A stretch of 64,000 bases of DNA, taken from NCBI GenBank assembly GCA_964487605.1, contig CAZARU010000001.1, positions 62,001-126,000 of the forward strand. The letters run 5' to 3'. Position numbers and translations under genes: made by a program. The notes beneath the pieces were generated by a model, which had not been told where the DNA came from, did no database searches, and was given only the letters and a program-made list of their open reading frames with translations. Each line of letters starts with the position of its first letter. The first letter of the stretch is position 1. Source of the stretch: JAJDAH01 sp964487605 (GTDB taxonomy: Bacteria; Myxococcota_A; Polyangia; Polyangiales; Polyangiaceae). This document shows positions 9,638-17,723 of the stretch, piece by piece.

Positions 9638-10072
9638 TCAGCCCACGAGAGGGTTGTTCGTCTTCAGCCGAGCGAAGCGCCCGAAGTCCCGGTCTTGGGT
9701 CCACAGCTCGCGCACTCCGTACAGCTCGCACAGCGCCGCGATGCGTGCGTCGTGCACGCGTGGACCGACGACGCGGGATTCCTCGAGCGTGAGGCGTAGC
9801 AGGGGCCAGTAGGTCTCACTCTCGCCGATGAGCGCGACGCTCGGAGACTCGAGCCACGCGTCAATCTGATCGCTCGCCTGCCGCAGCGTCGATGGAGGAT
9901 CGTAGATCCGGGCGTGGGTGACGACGCTCAGGAACTCGTGGATGCAGGGCCACGGGATGGCCCACGTGGCTGCGCCCGCGGCGAGTCTGCCGATCGCCGC
10001 CGCGGCGGCCTCGTGCCACGGCGAGTCGGCGCGGTGCGCGTAGACCAGGAGGTTGGAATCGACGGCGATCAC
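9638..10072 (-). CDS. vapC: PIN-domain toxin, VapC-like
   Basis: The 144-residue product starts at a GTG that overlaps the antitoxin stop codon by four bases (GTGA), which indicates translational coupling. The PIN-domain acidic set is visible: Asp5 in VIAVDSNLLVY, Glu46 in the IHEFLSV segment, Asp108 in VHDARIA, and Asp127/Asp129 in TQDRDFGRF. Family members are Mg-dependent RNases that cleave tRNA or rRNA when released from antitoxin. A longer in-frame reading exists upstream, but it runs through the antitoxin gene and is not needed. Length and context are typical for VapC. Confidence 0.9.
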   Translation of the reverse strand: MIAVDSNLLVYAHRADSPWHEAAAAAIGRLAAGAATWAIPWPCIHEFLSVVTHARIYDPPSTLRQASDQIDAWLESPSVALIGESETYWPLLRLTLEESRVVGPRVHDARIAALCELYGVRELWTQDRDFGRFARLKTNNPLVG

Positions 10073-10323
10073 GGCGGTCGAGCGCTGTCGCCGTAGCTCG
10101 CATCCAGCAGGTCGGAGAACGTGGCGCCCTGCAACTCCTGCCTCAGCCCGTTGCCGTGTACGGATGCATCGCGGATCTGAAATGGCGTCACTGGACCCAG
10201 AGCCCTCTCGATCTCGCTGCGGAGCCCCGCCTCCACCAGGTCCCGGAGCGTTCTCTTCTGCCTGCGCGCGACGCTCTTCGCGCGCTTCAGAAGCGGGTCC
10301 GAGATCTCGATCGTCGTCTTCAT
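10069..10323 (-). CDS. vapB: VapB-like antitoxin, ribbon-helix-helix type
   Basis: This is an 84-residue protein. MKTTIEISDPLLKRAKSVAR followed by TLRDLVEAGLR is the classic ribbon-helix-helix start of type II antitoxins: one beta strand, then two helices. The C-terminal half (residues 45-84) is the expected toxin-binding tail. It directly precedes and overlaps the PIN toxin gene. By analogy the complex represses its own promoter, and candidate half-sites lie just upstream. The start ATG sits only a few bases after the predicted transcription start. Confidence 0.88.
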   Translation of the reverse strand: MKTTIEISDPLLKRAKSVARRQKRTLRDLVEAGLRSEIERALGPVTPFQIRDASVHGNGLRQELQGATFSDLLDASYGDSARPP

Positions 10324-10332
10324 GTGGGTAGC

Positions 10333-10360
10333 AGTATGCGCTGATATGGGTACCCGTCAA
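10333..10360 (-). promoter_or_regulatory. Predicted vapBC promoter with possible operator
   Basis: On the minus strand, TTGACG (10355-10360) and CATACT (10333-10338) are separated by 16 bp and match the sigma-70 hexamers at 5/6 and 4/6 positions. The 8-bp palindrome GGGTACCC (10348-10355) lies mostly in the spacer. TGGGTA occurs again at 10325-10330, 22 bp from the copy at 10347-10352, which is about two helical turns. A start of transcription about 7 nt after the -10 box would leave an almost leaderless mRNA for the antitoxin ATG at 10323. Confidence 0.55.
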
Positions 10361-10385
10361 GGAATCCACCCGCAGACGCCCTCGC

Positions 10386-11009
10386 TCAGGGCAGCGACTC
10401 GCCGCCCTCCTCCGCCTTCAGCCGAATGGTGCTTCGGTTCTCCGGATGCTTGGGCTGGATGGGGTCGTAGAACGCGCGGATGGGCTCCATGTCTCGCTTC
10501 ACGTCGCCGCTGAGATCGAGCGTCGGGCCGATGCCTCCCACCTTTCGCGAGAAGTCGAGGAATGCGCAGCAGACGGGCACGTTCGCGAGCCGCGCGATCT
10601 GATAGAAGCCGCTCCTCCAGTGATCCGTCTTTCGCCGCGTGCCCGGCGGCGAGATCACCAGGTACAGCGGCTCTCCCCGCTCGAAACAGGTCACCGCGAA
10701 CTGGACTCGATCGCGCCGGTTGTCCCGGTCGACGGGGACCCCGCCGAGCGCCCGCATGAACGTGCCCAGTGGAAAGCGGAAGACCGTGTCCTTCCCGAAC
10801 CACGTGGGTCGTATGCCGAGTGACCAAGAGACGGCGAGCATCAGGGGCATGTCCCAGTAGCTGGTGTGCGGGGCGGCGATGAAGACGGCCTGAGGGAGGT
10901 CTGGCGGCGCGCCTTCTCTTCGCCACCCGAGGATGGCCAGCAGCAGCTTTCCAATCGCCCGGCGCGCGGGGCCCACGGCGGGCCACGGAGGACGAGCCAC
11001 GTTCGACAA
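10386..11009 (-). CDS. 1-acyl-glycerol-3-phosphate acyltransferase family protein (PlsC-like)
   Basis: The 207-residue product has the acyltransferase block I motif HTSYWD (H-x4-D) in FIAAPHTSYWDMPLML. A block resembling FPLGTFMRALGGVPVDR, typical of PlsC/LPLAT proteins, and a VISPPGTRRKTD segment in the position of the EGTRS block follow. It probably transfers acyl chains to lysophospholipid or a related acceptor at the inner membrane. It is shorter than many PlsC proteins and has only a weak N-terminal hydrophobic helix (residues 19-29). It lies upstream of vapBC on the same strand, but the toxin-antitoxin pair has its own promoter. Confidence 0.85.
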   Translation of the reverse strand: MSNVARPPWPAVGPARRAIGKLLLAILGWRREGAPPDLPQAVFIAAPHTSYWDMPLMLAVSWSLGIRPTWFGKDTVFRFPLGTFMRALGGVPVDRDNRRDRVQFAVTCFERGEPLYLVISPPGTRRKTDHWRSGFYQIARLANVPVCCAFLDFSRKVGGIGPTLDLSGDVKRDMEPIRAFYDPIQPKHPENRSTIRLKAEEGGESLP

Positions 11010-11068
11010 GCTCCGCGCTGATTAGCCGGTGGCGGCAAGCGCGGTCAAACGATACATACGAACCTGCC

Positions 11069-13063
11069 GTGAAGGACATCGAACGGGACGGTTCCGTCGC
11101 TCGCTCCAGTCGGTTGCCGCTCGCCGACCCCGCGTTGCTTCGCCGCGAGATGGAGCCACTGCACGACGCCTCGACGAACTTCTCGCTCCTGGCGTTGCTC
11201 CCGGCGATCCAGGTCGCCTGGGCGGACGGCGCCGTGCAAGAGGGGGAGCGCGAGACGCTTCTCCGCCTCGCGCGCGAGGCCGGCCTCGGCGACGACGAGC
11301 GCGCGATGCAGAAGGTCCGAACCTGGCTGGAGGCGCCGCCGTCGGATCGCGAAGTGCACGACGCGCTTTCGCAGCTGCGGCGGGTGATCGCGACCGGCGC
11401 CGGCGGGGAGGCTGCGGCTCTGCCGAAGATGGTGCGCTGGGCTCGCGCCGTGGCTCGCGCGGACGGCGGCGCGCTCGGCGTCGGGGCCGTCGGACGGGAA
11501 GAACGCGAGACGCTTCGGTGGCTCGAGTCCGCGCTGGATCCCGAAGGGGCACCCCTGTCCCAGCTCGAGGGTGCGCCGAGCCGCCGAACGCGTCTTTCCG
11601 GGGAGAACGCCTCGACCCTCGCGATCCTGCGCGACCTGCTCGTCGAGAGGCTCGAGTGCGACACCGAGCACGTCGATCTCGTCCCCGCGGACGTCGAGTC
11701 CATGTGGCCGAGAGTCTCGCCACGACTCGGGCTGCGTGGGCCGCCGGCGGTCTTCGGCGTCTCGGAGTCCGACTACCAGGCGTTCATGAAGCACATCGTG
11801 TCGCGCTACGTGAAGACGCTGATGACCGGCAGCCAGGAGGCGCTGCGGGTCGCGTCGAAGCACTCGGTGGGCGCCGTCGACGACGCGGAGCTCGTGCGCA
11901 TCGCCTGGGAGACGCCGATGAGCCGCATGCTGAACCCGACGCTCGACCCGATGGACCGTGATCGGTTCGCCGCCGTACTCCCGGAGGTCTCCGCCCGTGG
12001 ACGCCCGCACAAGATCGACACGTCACACCTCGCCGGCTACCACCCGCCCCCGGGCATCTTCGTTGAACCGACGGTGGCGCTCTTCGCCATCGGCGACCGC
12101 GAGGTCACCGCGCACGCCATCTTCGTCAACGGGCGCGTCTTTCGTCCCGGGCAGGGCGAGTCCTGGGCACGGGCGCGTTGCTTCTTCCTGCAGGGATGCG
12201 GGCTCTCGCTGGTCGCAGGGTTTCACCCGAGCCTCCACTTTCCCATGGACTCCGTGATCGCGGTCTCGCGAGAGGTTCTGCCCGAGGCTCACCCCGTCGC
12301 GCGCCTGGTGGAAGCGCACTCGTACCTGCAGCTCCCGCTCGACTACGGCGTGCAGTGGAACGAGCGATCCGTGGCGAACAACCACCAGCGGGAGATCTAC
12401 ACGCCGTACCCCGTTTCCGGTGACGAGTTCTTCGAAGGCACGGCCACCTGCTACTCCGGCATCGACGGGAACAGCTCCTACCCGGGGTACGCCTACCCGC
12501 TCGGACCGCCGGAATTTCCCGGCGCGTACTGTCGCTTCCTGTCCAGCTACCATCACGTCATCCTCGACTTCTGTCGTCGCGTCGTCGCCGGGGTCGCCCC
12601 CGGGGATCCCGACATCGCAGCCTGGGGCGCTGCGCTTCACGGCTTTCTTCCCGGGTTTCCCGAAGCCGACGCCCTCCGCGACGGCGAGACGCTCGCGAGG
12701 GCGCTCGCCGGCTTCGTGCACACGGTGTCGGTCTGGCATTCCGCCGAGCACCACGCGTACTCGCTCGAACCCGTCTACAAGATGCCGCACCGCCTCCGCG
12801 TGCCGCCCCCGACCGGGGACGACCCGCCCGTGCCCGCAGAGTACTGGACGCGCCCGACGGACATCTTCCGTCAGGAGATGGCCCGCCAGATGTTCTACGA
12901 GGCCCACACCGTCCGCGGAATGCTCCAGGCCGAGTACGGGTTCACCGAGCCCGCGCTCGTCGGAGCCGTGAGTGAATTCCACGAGGCCCTCCGGCAGTGC
13001 GACCGGACGCAGGAGAAACGGTACATGGAGCTCGACCACATCGCGTGCAGCCTGCAGTTCTAG
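11069..13063 (+). CDS. TerB-like domain fused to a lipoxygenase-like domain
   Basis: The 664-residue product has two parts. Residues 40-160 resemble a TerB-like tellurite-resistance fold (IQVAWADGAVQEGERE). Residues 325-664 resemble the lipoxygenase catalytic domain. His390 is followed 18 residues later by the H-P-V-A-R-L-V-E-A-H block, matching lipoxygenase spacing. His557 and His561 lie in WHSAEHH, the second iron-ligand helix, followed by a PHRLRVPPPTG segment like the family MxxPPP region. There are deviations. The first pair is H-x3-H (386/390) instead of H-x4-H, and the chain ends in Phe664, not the usual ligand Ile. Lipoxygenases dioxygenate polyunsaturated fatty acids; activity here is uncertain. 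The GTG start is tentative; an ATG lies at 11150. Confidence 0.75.
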   Translation: MKDIERDGSVARSSRLPLADPALLRREMEPLHDASTNFSLLALLPAIQVAWADGAVQEGERETLLRLAREAGLGDDERAMQKVRTWLEAPPSDREVHDALSQLRRVIATGAGGEAAALPKMVRWARAVARADGGALGVGAVGREERETLRWLESALDPEGAPLSQLEGAPSRRTRLSGENASTLAILRDLLVERLECDTEHVDLVPADVESMWPRVSPRLGLRGPPAVFGVSESDYQAFMKHIVSRYVKTLMTGSQEALRVASKHSVGAVDDAELVRIAWETPMSRMLNPTLDPMDRDRFAAVLPEVSARGRPHKIDTSHLAGYHPPPGIFVEPTVALFAIGDREVTAHAIFVNGRVFRPGQGESWARARCFFLQGCGLSLVAGFHPSLHFPMDSVIAVSREVLPEAHPVARLVEAHSYLQLPLDYGVQWNERSVANNHQREIYTPYPVSGDEFFEGTATCYSGIDGNSSYPGYAYPLGPPEFPGAYCRFLSSYHHVILDFCRRVVAGVAPGDPDIAAWGAALHGFLPGFPEADALRDGETLARALAGFVHTVSVWHSAEHHAYSLEPVYKMPHRLRVPPPTGDDPPVPAEYWTRPTDIFRQEMARQMFYEAHTVRGMLQAEYGFTEPALVGAVSEFHEALRQCDRTQEKRYMELDHIACSLQF

Positions 13064-13098
13064 GATGGAGGGCCATTGCGGACGGGGCACGGGCGCAA

Positions 13099-13305
13099 TC
13101 AGTGCTGCGACTGGCACACGTAGCAGGCCCCCGCCTCGCCGCAGTCGTCGCGGGTCACGCAGGTGCCCAGCTTTCCGGGTGACACCTCGCACGTCTGACC
13201 GAACGCGGCGCAGGGGACCGGCTCGTTCGGGCGGTCCTGCTTCGTGGTCGTCGGGCAGCCCGCGAGCAGCAGGGCGAGGACCACGAGGTGTGATGGATGC
13301 GCCAT
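13099..13305 (-). CDS. Small cysteine-rich lipoprotein
   Basis: The 68-residue product has a textbook lipoprotein signal, with a hydrophobic LVVLALLLAGC and lipobox Cys17. The mature part of about 50 residues holds six cysteines (CAAFGQTC, GTCVTRDDC, GACYVC), suggesting three disulfides in a small knotted domain. No family recognised. It is too small to be an enzyme and may be a binding or surface-structural protein. It is transcribed divergently from another cysteine-rich lipoprotein 98 bp away. Confidence 0.7.
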   Translation of the reverse strand: MAHPSHLVVLALLLAGCPTTTKQDRPNEPVPCAAFGQTCEVSPGKLGTCVTRDDCGEAGACYVCQSQH

Positions 13306-13403
13306 GCCACGAGCCTAGCGCGAACGCGCGCTACCGACCCGCAGGGCAGTGCGCCCGCGTTGCTCCAGCCCGTCCCGCGTGAGAACCTGCGGCGGCGTCG
13401 AAC

Positions 13404-14075
13404 ATGGTTCGCACAGCCCTCTCGCTCGCGCTGGTTGCCGCGTTCGCGGCGTGCGGCGGCGACAGCGAGGGCGGTGGCGCGCAACCCGACGCCAGCGTGG
13501 GCCCGGGTGGAACCGGGGGCCGCGAAGCTTCGACCGACGCGCCGGCGCGGTTCGACGCGCCCTACTGCGTGGATGAAGGAGAGACCTGCCGGGGCACCTC
13601 CGACCCGTGCTGCGAGGGCGACGGCTTCTGCCACTCGGTGACGGCCAAGTGCGCGGCATGCCTGGAGGAGGCCGCGCCCTGCTCTCCGGGTGGGGCTCCG
13701 TGCTGCGGAGGTCCCTGCAACGCGGCGACCGCGCAGTGCGGGGTCTGCGTACCCACCGGCTCTCCCTGCGCGACGAGCGGCGACTGCTGCACGGGGAGCT
13801 GCAATGCCGAGAACCGGTGTGGCCACGACGGCTGTGGTCCCGTGGGCACGCCCTGCAACGGTCACGACGAGTGCTGCGTCGGTACCTGCCACTTCGGTCA
13901 AGGCGCGTGCGCGGGCTGCACGCCGAACACCGAGTTCTGCTCCGACGACGCGAACTGCTGCTCCGGGCGCTGCGACACCACCCGCGCCGTGTGCTGCGTG
14001 GGAGCGGGCCACGCGTGCCGCCTGGACGCTCAGTGCTGTAGCAGCGCGTGTGAGAGCGGAAGCTGCAGAGGCTGA
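13404..14075 (+). CDS. Cysteine-rich repeat lipoprotein (Dickkopf/knottin-like repeats)
   Basis: The 223-residue product has a signal ending AAFAAC (Cys17), a short Gly/Asp-rich spacer, and then from residue 55 a chain of repeats carrying paired cysteines (GxPC...CCxGxC...CxxC). The pattern resembles the cysteine-rich repeats seen in secreted myxobacterial and some eukaryotic proteins. A disulfide-stabilised extracellular rod or binding domain is likely. The reverse strand also reads open for short stretches, but the cysteine periodicity shows that this frame is the real one. No enzymatic motif is present. Confidence 0.75.
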   Translation: MVRTALSLALVAAFAACGGDSEGGGAQPDASVGPGGTGGREASTDAPARFDAPYCVDEGETCRGTSDPCCEGDGFCHSVTAKCAACLEEAAPCSPGGAPCCGGPCNAATAQCGVCVPTGSPCATSGDCCTGSCNAENRCGHDGCGPVGTPCNGHDECCVGTCHFGQGACAGCTPNTEFCSDDANCCSGRCDTTRAVCCVGAGHACRLDAQCCSSACESGSCRG

Positions 14076-14113
14076 GGGGTCGACGCAACGGGAGCCGGAC
14101 CGGACGGCCGAAC

Positions 14114-15223
14114 TCACGGCCCCTCGCAGCGCCGGTCCGCGTCGGTGAACTTCGCGCCGCAGAAGTCCGGCGGGGGGGATCCGACGACGGGCTGGTCCAG
14201 CGTGGCCGCGATGGCCTGGAAGCCGATCCCGACCGAGGCGGCGTCGCACCGAGCGGTCGAATCGACCTTGCCGTCGTGCCGAACGTCCACGCCCGAGCAG
14301 ATCATCCGCTTCACTCCGGCGAAGTTCGGATCGTCGGGACACAGCGCGACGCCGGCCACCGCGTAGCCAATCTCCGGCACCACGCGCAGGACGACTTCCT
14401 CCGGCGCGTGGGCGGCCAGGAGCCCGTCGGTGAGCTCCCAGCGGTTCGTCACCGTGTCGCGGATGACCGTCGCCGTCAGCACGACGTCGTGCGCTGCGAA
14501 TCGAACGTTGGCCATCGGCAGCGCGAGCTCGTCGAAGCGCGCCACCAGGGTCCGCTTGGTCACGAACGCGGCCTCGTCGCGGGCCGTGGCGATCACGTCG
14601 GAGCCGTTCTGCGTGAGATGCGACGCGTCCGGTGGAATCGCGTCCGTGCCGTCGAGCTTCAGCGGCCGCGGGCCCCCCGGCCACGCCTGGGGGTGCGCCG
14701 GGACGAACCACTCCACCGAAACGCGATCGTCGTCCGAGAAGCCGCCGAAGCCGCGCACGCGTAGCACCCCGAGGGGGGCGTGCGTGCCGGCATGAACCGC
14801 CTCGTTCAGCGACGCGCTGCCGATGACCTGGACCCCGGTGATCTCGGTCTGGACGACCAGGATGCGGCCGACGCCGTTGTCGCGACCGCCGGGGCCGTCC
14901 TCGGGCTCCGCCCCGGTCCACTCCGGCGCCGCGCACGACGCGGTGGCGCGGCTCGTCGTGCAGGTGCCGTCGATGTCGTACCCGACGTCCAGGTAGCTGC
15001 CGCGTCCGTCGGCGTCCACGCGGTCCCCGTAGTCCACCGAGTGGATCACGGTGACGATCTCGAGTTCGCCCCCCGTGGGGGGCAGGCTCTGCTCGCTCGG
15101 CGGCTGGACCGGGCGGCACGTGGTCGTCTCCCCTCGGGGCAGCGCTTCGTCGAAGTCGGCGCCGATCACCGTCTGGCACCCGGCCAGGGCGACGACGATC
15201 GCGAGCAGGGGCCGCCTCGGCAT
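14114..15223 (-). CDS. Lipoprotein of unknown function
   Basis: The 369-residue product has a lipobox LAGC (Cys16) after a short positive start (MPRRP). The mature part is beta-rich, with four to six scattered cysteines and segments such as IHSVDYGDRVDADGRG and VRGFGGFSDDDRVSVEWF. I recognise no family. It lies 30 bp downstream of the PNGase F-like lipoprotein on the same strand, so the two are probably co-transcribed and may act on the same envelope substrate. That link is inference from position only. Confidence 0.7.
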   Translation of the reverse strand: MPRRPLLAIVVALAGCQTVIGADFDEALPRGETTTCRPVQPPSEQSLPPTGGELEIVTVIHSVDYGDRVDADGRGSYLDVGYDIDGTCTTSRATASCAAPEWTGAEPEDGPGGRDNGVGRILVVQTEITGVQVIGSASLNEAVHAGTHAPLGVLRVRGFGGFSDDDRVSVEWFVPAHPQAWPGGPRPLKLDGTDAIPPDASHLTQNGSDVIATARDEAAFVTKRTLVARFDELALPMANVRFAAHDVVLTATVIRDTVTNRWELTDGLLAAHAPEEVVLRVVPEIGYAVAGVALCPDDPNFAGVKRMICSGVDVRHDGKVDSTARCDAASVGIGFQAIAATLDQPVVGSPPPDFCGAKFTDADRRCEGP

Positions 15224-15253
15224 GAGCGCGGCGATTCTAGAACGACCTCGGAC

Positions 15254-16375
15254 TCAGCGGGCTGCGCCGGGTTCGATCGCGGCGCCGAACGCGAAGAAGT
15301 TCACCGAGATTCGCCAGCTTCCGCCGGGCGCCACGTCCGTCAGCTGCCACCGGAACGAGTGCGGACCGGCGGTGCGCAGGGCGTCCAGGTCCCAGGTGAA
15401 AGGAGGCGTCACGCTGCCGGGGCACCAGTTCGAGCGTGACGCGCGCACGCTGCCGATGTCTCCGGTCGGGTTCTCCACGCAGTAGTCGAAGCCGCCCGAC
15501 GCCGACGGCTGCCGCGCGACCGTGCACAGGCGCTCGCAGTCGTCGCGCCACGGATCGACGTCGCCGACCAGCGCCTCGTCGGCGAAGATGGCGTGAGCGC
15601 GCCTGCAGAATTCCTCCGCAGCGGCGAGCCCGCAGCCCGGAGCGCCCCGCGCGCCGCCGTGACCGGTCGCGCGGTACTCGAGCCGCGTGAACACCGTGCC
15701 GGGCGGCGTCTCGAACTCTAGGGGTTCGATGCCCGGCACCGTCACGGAGTCGTAGAAGAGCGGGACGACCGCAAGCACGCCGGCGGGCGGACGGCCCGGG
15801 ACGACGTCGAGTCGCGCGCTCACGGTCCAGCCACCGTCGGCGCCGGTGACCTGCCCCGAAGCGTCCGACCACGTCGTGATGCGGACGCCGAGCTCGTGCG
15901 GTCCGGGGAGCCCGTTCGCGACTTCCGTCACGTCCGCTTCCACGCGCATCGGCCCGCCGAACGGCGTGATGGCTCGCACGAGCTCGAGCCCGGGGGGATC
16001 GGCCGCCGAGCGAGGCTCGTCGAGGACGATCTCGAAGTTGCGGTCGAAGGCGTCGCAGCTCGCCGGCCAGTTGTGGCCGGTCGGGGGAGGGTCGTCCTCC
16101 CACCGCTCGAAGGGGAAACACGTCGTGTCCAGGTCGACGACGAGCGTCACCCGCTCGAAGGGGCCGTCACGCAGGTCGATGGGCGCTGCGGCTCGCTGGA
16201 AGTCGGGCCGCGCGGAGTTGCTGCCGATCCTGGCGGAGGTGAGCGCGTCCAGGGAGTAAGGGGCCGCGGGTGCGGCCTCGCCGCCCGCGTCCGCCGACGC
16301 GCGCGCTGCCGCGGCGTCCCCGTCGGGAGAGCACGCCGCGACGGTGCCCGCGACCACCAGCCCTGCCGCTCGCAT
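15254..16375 (-). CDS. PNGase F-like lipoprotein (peptide-N-glycanase fold)
   Basis: The 373-residue product has a signal ending TVAAC (Cys15). The rest follows peptide:N-glycosidase F of Elizabethkingia block by block. CDAFDR matches CDEWDR, placing Asp111 at catalytic Asp60. MRVEADVT matches GLEIDVT, placing Glu146 at Glu118. EEFCRRAHAI matches EWCFRTHTI, placing Glu255 at Glu206. A shared NWCPG motif follows (residues 316-320). All three catalytic acids are therefore kept. PNGase F releases asparagine-linked glycans as glycosylamines. Here the enzyme would sit on the cell surface as a lipoprotein. The correspondences are from memory of the family sequence. Confidence 0.8.
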   Translation of the reverse strand: MRAAGLVVAGTVAACSPDGDAAAARASADAGGEAAPAAPYSLDALTSARIGSNSARPDFQRAAAPIDLRDGPFERVTLVVDLDTTCFPFERWEDDPPPTGHNWPASCDAFDRNFEIVLDEPRSAADPPGLELVRAITPFGGPMRVEADVTEVANGLPGPHELGVRITTWSDASGQVTGADGGWTVSARLDVVPGRPPAGVLAVVPLFYDSVTVPGIEPLEFETPPGTVFTRLEYRATGHGGARGAPGCGLAAAEEFCRRAHAIFADEALVGDVDPWRDDCERLCTVARQPSASGGFDYCVENPTGDIGSVRASRSNWCPGSVTPPFTWDLDALRTAGPHSFRWQLTDVAPGGSWRISVNFFAFGAAIEPGAAR

Positions 16376-16399
16376 TCCCGGCGAGTGTAGCGCTTCCGA

Positions 16400-16738
16400 T
16401 CAGCGGCCTGCACGCCGCAGGACGGCGTCCAGCAGCCGCACGAGCCCGGGCCAGCGAGGCGGGCCTGGCGGCGCGTCCGGCAGGTACGGATCGTCATCCC
16501 AGTCCACGAGCACGGTGTCGTAGCTCTGGAACGCCGCGTGAACGATTCCCAGCGACGACGGCGGCGCCTCCGCCCCCTCGCCGAGCCCCGTCAGCGTCGT
16601 GATGCGGGGTCGGCGGCAGCTCGACGGCGCGGGGGGCTTCGGCTTGCCCGCTCCCCCGTTCCCGCCACGAACCACGACCGGCGATTTGACCGGCCAGTGC
16701 GCCTGAGCGCCGAGCGCCATGCTCATGGGACGAGGCAT
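16400..16738 (-). CDS. Possible small hypothetical protein
   Basis: This 112-residue reading frame fills most of a gap that would otherwise be about 440 bp. The C-terminal half (YDTVLVDWDDDPYLPD, then PRWPGLVRLLDAVLRRAG) has protein-like composition, and its codons are strongly GC at the third position, as in neighbouring genes. The N-terminal half is Pro/Gly-rich and less convincing. Alternative starts are the internal ATGs at residues 5 and 7. No family is recognised and there is no signal peptide. The rest of the gap (16739-16819) contains nothing I can name. Confidence 0.4.
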   Translation of the reverse strand: MPRPMSMALGAQAHWPVKSPVVVRGGNGGAGKPKPPAPSSCRRPRITTLTGLGEGAEAPPSSLGIVHAAFQSYDTVLVDWDDDPYLPDAPPGPPRWPGLVRLLDAVLRRAGR

Positions 16739-16819
16739 CGCCGAAGGAGCGCCATTCGGGCAAGAAATGGCGAGCCGCGGGGGGGCGCGAGGGGGTCCCC
16801 GTGCTCGCGCGGACCGCCG

Positions 16820-17650
16820 CTACACGGGGGGAAGCACGAGATCGAGCACCGCGCGGGCGAGGGCTCGGTCGTCGTCGGTCCAGGAGTCCATCAGATCACG
16901 CAGCGTGTCCCTGTACCGAACGAGCAGACCTCGATCGAACCCCTTGGCCGCGCGCAGTGCCAGCGACATCTGGACCAGGGTGTCCGTCGCCATGGGGCGA
17001 CGCGCGGTCAGGTGTAGCTCGACCACGCGATCGACCCAGGCGGCGTCCGCGGTCGCGGCGGCGACCTTGAGGCAGTAGCGGCTGGCCACGTCGATGAGCT
17101 CGTCGGGAACGGGGCTCACCTTCGCTCCGCGCAGGACGGCGTTGACGTGTCCGCTGAGCAGGCGGGCCGCCCCGGTGGCGTCGCCGCGGCGCAGCATGCG
17201 ATCGGCCAGCTTTCCGAAGAGCTGGAACGCGTCGGCGCGCGCCGTCGGCGAAGTGGCGGACGGTCGGGAGCCCGAAGACGGCGGGCGGCTCGATGGAACC
17301 GCCGGGACCACGTCGGAGACGACCCGGGAGCCCGCCGTGAGGCTGCTCTCCACGATCACGAGCTGCTGCGTCCCGATGATGATCCGATCGCCGACCTCGA
17401 GGGGCATCGGCTGACGAATGCGGCACTCGTTCACGAACACCCCGTTCGCGCTGCCCAGATCGAAGAGCATCACCGAGTCGGCGCTGACGACGATCTTCGC
17501 GTGGCGGCGGGAGACCAGATCGTCCTCGAGCCGCAGGCTGCACGACGGCTCGCGGCCGATGAAGTGCTCGCCCGAGCCGAGGGCGACCTCTCGTCCCGGG
17601 AGCCGGACGGCAAGGCCGCGGCTCGGTGCTCGCTCGCTGTTCGCACTCAT
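16820..17650 (-). CDS. FHA-domain protein
   Basis: The 276-residue product is read from the ATG at 17650, just before MSANSERAPS. Residues 12-95 form an FHA domain: GEHFIGREPSC contains the conserved GR, DLVSRRHAKIVV the S-R-x-H motif, and GSANGVFVN the SxNG motif. All phosphothreonine-binding landmarks are present. A Ser/Pro-rich linker and a helical C-terminal region of about 150 residues of unknown function follow. It probably reads Ser/Thr kinase output in the cytoplasm. It is divergent from the M28 peptidase gene. A longer frame upstream overlaps that gene and is rejected. Confidence 0.88.
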   Translation of the reverse strand: MSANSERAPSRGLAVRLPGREVALGSGEHFIGREPSCSLRLEDDLVSRRHAKIVVSADSVMLFDLGSANGVFVNECRIRQPMPLEVGDRIIIGTQQLVIVESSLTAGSRVVSDVVPAVPSSRPPSSGSRPSATSPTARADAFQLFGKLADRMLRRGDATGAARLLSGHVNAVLRGAKVSPVPDELIDVASRYCLKVAAATADAAWVDRVVELHLTARRPMATDTLVQMSLALRAAKGFDRGLLVRYRDTLRDLMDSWTDDDRALARAVLDLVLPPV

Positions 17651-17723
17651 GGACGCTTCCGCGCGGACGGCGCGGACCCTCGGCACACTACCCCCAGGAC
17701 GCAGCGGAGCAAAAGGCCCGAGC

